Origin: Ilumatobacteraceae bacterium
Lineage (GTDB): Bacteria > Actinomycetota > Acidimicrobiia > Acidimicrobiales > Ilumatobacteraceae
Length of the DNA stretch: 20,260 bases
Assembly: GCA_023257035.1 (NCBI GenBank)
Contig: JALRDI010000352.1
Coordinates: 1 to 20,260 of the forward strand
Direction of reading: 5' to 3'
In this document: positions 16,679-20,260 of the stretch, piece after piece
Layout: each line of letters starts with the position of its first letter
Position numbering within the stretch: position 1 is the stretch's first letter
Position numbers and translations under genes: made by a program
The notes under the pieces: generated by a model
Seen by the model: only the letters and a program-made list of their open reading frames with translations
Database searches by the model: none
What the model was told of the DNA's origin: nothing

Positions 16679-17983
16679 GTGCAGTTGAAGGCATCCAGAA
16701 TTGCGGCAATCGTCGATGGTCAACTTGTTGGAGAAGACGTCGTCGTCGATGGAGTGCAATTTGATTCCCGGGCTGACATCGAAGGTCGGCTTTTTATAGC
16801 GATTGAGGCGGACCGCAACGGTCATGATTTCGTTTCCAACGCGTTTTCCATGGGTGCTACGTGTGCCCTTGTCTCGCAATCCCTGACTGACCAGCACGAG
16901 TCGATGGTCGTGGTGGCTGACACCTTGCAAGCATTCACATCGCTTGCACGTGAAGTACGAAGGTCCGAACTGGCGAATGCAGATGTCGTCGGCGTCACAG
17001 GGAGCGTTGGTAAAACATCGACGAAGAATTTGATTGCTGGTGCGCTCTCATCCTTGAACGTGTCGTCGAGTTTGAAGAGTTTTAATAATGAGCAAGGCGT
17101 TCCGTTTACCATCCTTAATGCATCCGGCGACTGTGAGGTCGTCGTAGTAGAGATGGGGATGCGTGGATTTGGCGAGATTTCACATCTGTGCGAGATCGCT
17201 GTGCCAACGATTGGTGTTGTCACTTGCGTGGGCGAAGCGCATACGGCGCGTCTAGGAGGCATCGAAGGTGTAGCCAAGGCCAAGGCAGAGTTAGTTGAAG
17301 CGTTACCTGCATATGGGACAGCGGTATTGAATGCAGATGATGAACGTGTGGCCGCAATGGCAGGTCATTGTTCTGGATCGGTTGTTACCTACGGGGTCGG
17401 CGCGGATGTTTCAGTGTCACGTTTTCAGCCGGACAAGTTTGGTCGGTACAGGTTTGGGTTCTCTTCACCGTGGGGGAGTGGCGAGATTGGGCTGCAGGTG
17501 CCTGGTCAGCACATGATGCAGAATGCCCTCGCTGCGATTGCCGTCGGCGGGGCGCGGTCCGTTCCGATTGAACAGATCGTTGCCGGAATTGAAACGATTA
17601 CTGCCGAGGATCATCGCATGGTTCTGCACCCATTTGAGTCGGGGTCGGTGCTCATCGACGATTGTTACAACGCAAATCCGACATCGGTTGCTGCCGCATT
17701 GCAGACCGTTGCGAACCTGGAACTCGGGAAGAAGATCGCAGTTTTAGGCGAGATGGCCGAAGTCGATGATCCTGATCGTGCACACAAAGACGTTGCGACG
17801 CTTGCTGAAGAATTTGGTATCGATGTGGTAGCCATCGACACCGACTTGTACGGGGTTGCCGCCCATCACGATGTGCCGGATTTTGTGCGCGAAGCACTCA
17901 TGAACGGCAATGCTGCGGTGGTGGTGAAAGGCAGCCGTGTTACTGGCCTTGAACGAATCGTTGATGGCCTAAAACCCGGTTAG
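16679..17983 (+). CDS. murF: UDP-N-acetylmuramoyl-tripeptide--D-alanyl-D-alanine ligase
   Basis: MurF adds D-Ala-D-Ala to the UDP-MurNAc tripeptide, the last cytoplasmic step in building the peptide stem. With GTG at 16679 the protein is 434 residues: N-terminal substrate domain with GVQFDSR and LFIAIEADRNGHDF, P-loop GVTGSVGKTST (105-115), NNEQGVPFTILN (136-147), EMGM (158-161), and DDCYNANPTS (327-336), diagnostic for MurF rather than MurE or MurC. It ends with KGSRVTGLERIV. The frame is open to an earlier GTG at 16637, but that would add 14 residues without family similarity (RSLTTPLTVLSIV) and run through the start of ddl. QLKASRIAAIVDGQL fits the family N-terminus, so 16679 is preferred. 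Its TAG overlaps the stop of the convergent MFS gene. No other mur gene is visible here. Confidence 0.93.
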   Translation: MQLKASRIAAIVDGQLVGEDVVVDGVQFDSRADIEGRLFIAIEADRNGHDFVSNAFSMGATCALVSQSLTDQHESMVVVADTLQAFTSLAREVRRSELANADVVGVTGSVGKTSTKNLIAGALSSLNVSSSLKSFNNEQGVPFTILNASGDCEVVVVEMGMRGFGEISHLCEIAVPTIGVVTCVGEAHTARLGGIEGVAKAKAELVEALPAYGTAVLNADDERVAAMAGHCSGSVVTYGVGADVSVSRFQPDKFGRYRFGFSSPWGSGEIGLQVPGQHMMQNALAAIAVGGARSVPIEQIVAGIETITAEDHRMVLHPFESGSVLIDDCYNANPTSVAAALQTVANLELGKKIAVLGEMAEVDDPDRAHKDVATLAEEFGIDVVAIDTDLYGVAAHHDVPDFVREALMNGNAAVVVKGSRVTGLERIVDGLKPG

Positions 17984-19266
17984 TGCAGACGACTTGGACC
18001 AGTCTCGGGAATCGAAGCTGGCTCTCCGTCCAGGAAATCGTTGGGGCCGAGCCTTCCCAAGTCTGACCAAGCGCCATTCAACGCTGCTGCGAGGGCGCCG
18101 ACTGCAAGAACCCATCGGGCTCCCACAGCGTCCATGATTGGTCCACCAAGCAAGTTGCCAATCGGTATTGATCCGCCGAACGACATGAACCAGAGCGGCA
18201 TGATCGATGCCCTCTCACCATCGGTGAGGTTGTGTTGGAGCTCGGTCATCATGGCGGTTGCGAGGAGGAAGTAGACAGCTCCGAGCAGGAATGACACCGG
18301 AAGTGCAAGGGCGAAGTTGCTGGTGAGAGCGAAGAGAAAAAGGAACACTGCGAAGAGTCTGAAACTCCAACGAATCAGCAGGTGTCGTGAAACGTCTGAG
18401 AAAACTGTTCCGACGGATAGTGCACCTAGAAAAGCCCCCAAACCCCAGATGATGTAGAGAATTTTGTACGAACCGCTATCTGCCGCCAACCCAAGATTCA
18501 GCCTTGCCACCGAAGGAAAGAGGCCGATATACGGAAGGCTCACGATTGAAAAAATAAACATCGACCGCAGAAGCACCAGGAGCACCTTCCTGCGTCTGGC
18601 GAGTCCGACCCCTGTCGTGAGGGCCCGCCAGCCTTTGGCAGTGTTCATGCCCTTGATTACTGGCAAGTGATTTCTCGCCAATGGAATCATCACGAATGAG
18701 TACGTCGCGGCATTTATAAGGAAGAGCTGCCAGAGGTCAAGACCGACCCAACCAAGAAAGGCTGCCAGTGATGGCCCCGCAATTCGGCTCCCATTGATCA
18801 TGGCGGAATTTAGGCTTACGGCTCCGCCAATGTCTTCTCTCGGGACGAGTGTTGGGAGGCTTGCATTAAACGCCGGTGCTTGCACCGTGTTCGAGATTCC
18901 GATGGCTAACTGAATCGCAAAGATTGTCCAAATCGGTGCATGCCATTTTGCAAGACCGGCCAGTACGAGTGAAAGCGTCATCATTGACGCTTGCATTGCG
19001 AGGATCAAGTGCGTTCGGTTTACTCGGTCTGCAAGTACCCCGGCTGGCACTGACCCAAAGAGCATCGGTCCGAGTTGAGCGAATACCAGCAGACCTACGA
19101 ATGCTGCGGATCCGGTTCGAACATCAAGATAGGCGGGGAGCATGAAGTTCTGCATCCATGTACCAACATTTGAAAGAGACGCGCCGATAAACAACACCCG
19201 GAAATGGCGGTGCTGGAGCGCGGAACGCGCGGTTCCAGGTCGACGCGTAGAAGTAGTGGTACTCAT
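17980..19266 (-). CDS. MFS transporter, DHA3/enterobactin-exporter type
   Basis: The 428-residue protein is a membrane transporter of the major facilitator superfamily. About 12 hydrophobic segments can be drawn, from FRVLFIGASLSNVGTWM (about 23-39) to ARWVLAVGALAAALNG. The loop between helices 2 and 3, PAGVLADRVNRTHLI, is the MFS motif A form (GxLaDRxxR). The N-terminus (STRRPGTARSALQHRHFRVLF) and the SNVGTWMQ segment resemble the MFS_3 group, mostly drug or siderophore exporters; the substrate is unknown. ATG at 19266 is used; no strong Shine-Dalgarno sequence is present. The stop TAA shares bases with the murF TAG (convergent, 4-base overlap). The 97-base gap upstream holds an 8-base inverted repeat. 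It may be cotranscribed with the luciferase-like gene upstream. Confidence 0.88.
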   Translation of the reverse strand: MSTTTSTRRPGTARSALQHRHFRVLFIGASLSNVGTWMQNFMLPAYLDVRTGSAAFVGLLVFAQLGPMLFGSVPAGVLADRVNRTHLILAMQASMMTLSLVLAGLAKWHAPIWTIFAIQLAIGISNTVQAPAFNASLPTLVPREDIGGAVSLNSAMINGSRIAGPSLAAFLGWVGLDLWQLFLINAATYSFVMIPLARNHLPVIKGMNTAKGWRALTTGVGLARRRKVLLVLLRSMFIFSIVSLPYIGLFPSVARLNLGLAADSGSYKILYIIWGLGAFLGALSVGTVFSDVSRHLLIRWSFRLFAVFLFLFALTSNFALALPVSFLLGAVYFLLATAMMTELQHNLTDGERASIMPLWFMSFGGSIPIGNLLGGPIMDAVGARWVLAVGALAAALNGAWSDLGRLGPNDFLDGEPASIPETGPSRLH

Positions 19267-19297
19267 GGGGGCATCGCAAACCTACATGAACGTTTCG

Positions 19298-19330
19298 CCT
19301 GCGACATGATTTCTTGCGCGTGGTCGCAGG
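19298..19330. repeat. 8-base inverted repeat upstream of the MFS gene
   Basis: CCTGCGAC (19298-19305) and GTCGCAGG (19323-19330) are perfect reverse complements separated by 17 bases. The pair lies between the end of the luciferase-like gene and the start of the MFS gene, both on the minus strand. No T run follows in the minus direction, so a Rho-independent terminator is not supported. It could be an operator or a 5' leader hairpin. Confidence 0.45.
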
Positions 19331-19363
19331 GTCAATTGCCTCGGAAGGACGGTCTTTTTCTAC

Positions 19364-20260
19364 CTAGGAGAGGATGTCAACATACGTCGTCAGCATTGAT
19401 GGAGGGCCCGAGAGCAGAAGAGTCGTCAGCACCGTGTCATTCCATCGGTCAAGCTCTTCCTTAATCTTCTCGGCGGGTCCGACGAGAGCGACATCTTCAA
19501 CCATTTTGAGAGGAATCGCCGCAGCTGCCTCATCTTTTTTCCCCTGCAAGTAGAGCTCTTGAACCTTGAGCGCAACGTCCTCGTATCCCATGCGGGCAAA
19601 CACATCGAAGTGAAAGTTTGCTCCTTTTGCTCCCATTCCTCCGGCATACAGAGCAAGCATCGGCCGAACCATGTCGGCACAGGCTTCGACGTTATCACCC
19701 GGAATGACCGTTACCGGAGCAACGACCTCAAAATCATTGGCCTTCGAGAGATTCCCCGATGCAGTGAACCCCTCGTTGAGGCATGAAAGATAAAAGTCAT
19801 TTTCGGACGGTGAGAAAAAGAGCGGTAGCCAACCGTCGCAAATTTCTGCGGCGAGCGCCACGTTCTTGGGGCCTTCGGCTCCTAAGTAGATCGGGATGTC
19901 GTTTCTCAACGGGTGAACGGTCGATTTGAGGGGCTTGCCTAATCCACTTGCGTGTTCGCCGTCGTAGGGCAGGCGATACTGATTCCCGCTATGCGTGACC
20001 GGCTGATCTCTTTGAAGGATTGATCGAATAATCGAGATGTACTCACGGGTACGCTCGAGCGGACGTCTATATGGCTCGCCGTACCACCCTTCGACGACCT
20101 GCGGGCCTGAAACGCCGAGACCAAGAATGAATCGACCGTTCGAAAGATGGTCGAGCGTCATTGCCGCCATAGCGGTTGCGGATGGGGTTCTGGCCGACAT
20201 CTGGATGATGCCCGTTCCGAGCTTGATCGATGAAGTTGACGCACCCCACCATGCAAGGGG
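19364..20260 (-). CDS. LLM-class (luciferase-like) F420-dependent oxidoreductase, start lies beyond right edge
   Basis: The frame stays open to the window edge. The 20 codons before the first internal ATG (20200) encode family sequence (WWGASTSSIKLGTGIIQ), so the gene really begins to the right and the visible part lacks only its N-terminus. Recognisable segments are LGTGIIQMSARTPSATAM, LDHLSNGRFILGLG, GWYGEPYRRPLERTREYI and IPIYLGAEGPKNVALAAEICDGWLP; together they match the F420-dependent luciferase-like monooxygenase/reductase family common in actinobacteria. These enzymes use F420 or FMN to oxidise or reduce alcohols, aldehydes or other small substrates; the substrate here is not predictable. 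The C-terminus VGPAEKIKEELDRW ... DILS is complete. It is the gene upstream of the MFS gene, with 97 bases between. Confidence 0.92.
   Translation of the reverse strand, partial: PLAWWGASTSSIKLGTGIIQMSARTPSATAMAAMTLDHLSNGRFILGLGVSGPQVVEGWYGEPYRRPLERTREYISIIRSILQRDQPVTHSGNQYRLPYDGEHASGLGKPLKSTVHPLRNDIPIYLGAEGPKNVALAAEICDGWLPLFFSPSENDFYLSCLNEGFTASGNLSKANDFEVVAPVTVIPGDNVEACADMVRPMLALYAGGMGAKGANFHFDVFARMGYEDVALKVQELYLQGKKDEAAAAIPLKMVEDVALVGPAEKIKEELDRWNDTVLTTLLLSGPPSMLTTYVDILS

Noticed and set aside
19364..20200. Treating ATG at 20200 as the start of the luciferase-like gene
   Set aside because: The codons beyond it up to the window edge encode conserved family sequence (SIKLGTGIIQ), so the real start lies outside the window.

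Overview
The window carries fourteen protein-coding genes packed with almost no spare DNA, two of them cut by the window edges. No gene-free stretch exceeds about 100 bases, and I saw no RNA gene, insertion sequence, CRISPR array or prophage. The moderate-to-high GC, an F420-type luciferase-like oxidoreductase, several starts without a Shine-Dalgarno sequence directly behind a -10 box, and an acyl reductase-HAD fusion suggest an actinobacterium, perhaps Acidimicrobiia. That placement is an inference from gene types, not a phylogeny.

Left part (1-8740). On the minus strand lie the N-terminal third of an aconitase of mitochondrial type (running off the left edge) and, upstream of it, a nitroreductase. 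Divergent from these is a crotonase. Then come gltB and gltD, overlapping by 8 bases, encoding both subunits of NADPH-dependent glutamate synthase. A small two-LysM lipoprotein follows and converges on the next operon.

Central part (8753-15559). The minus strand holds a four-gene operon with junctions of 4-base overlap, 1-base overlap and 5-base gap: a fatty acyl reductase fused to a HAD phosphatase domain, a zinc-type alcohol dehydrogenase without the usual structural-zinc cysteines, a lactate-racemase-like DUF2088 protein without an obvious counterpart of the LarA nickel histidine, and a PlsC-type acyltransferase. A TetR-family gene diverges from it, with a perfect 7-2-7 inverted repeat between the two. 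This TetR-controlled set is the best candidate for an undescribed system. Its chemistry (acyl reduction, alcohol/aldehyde oxidoreduction, 2-hydroxyacid-like chemistry, phosphate removal, acyl transfer) points to an unusual lipid such as a fatty-alcohol, ether or hydroxylated lipid, but the product cannot be read from sequence.

Right part (15571-20260). ddl and murF, successive functions in making and attaching D-Ala-D-Ala for peptidoglycan, sit head to head with start regions that nearly touch. murF converges on an MFS exporter-type gene with overlapping stop codons. The window ends inside a luciferase-like F420-type oxidoreductase gene on the minus strand.
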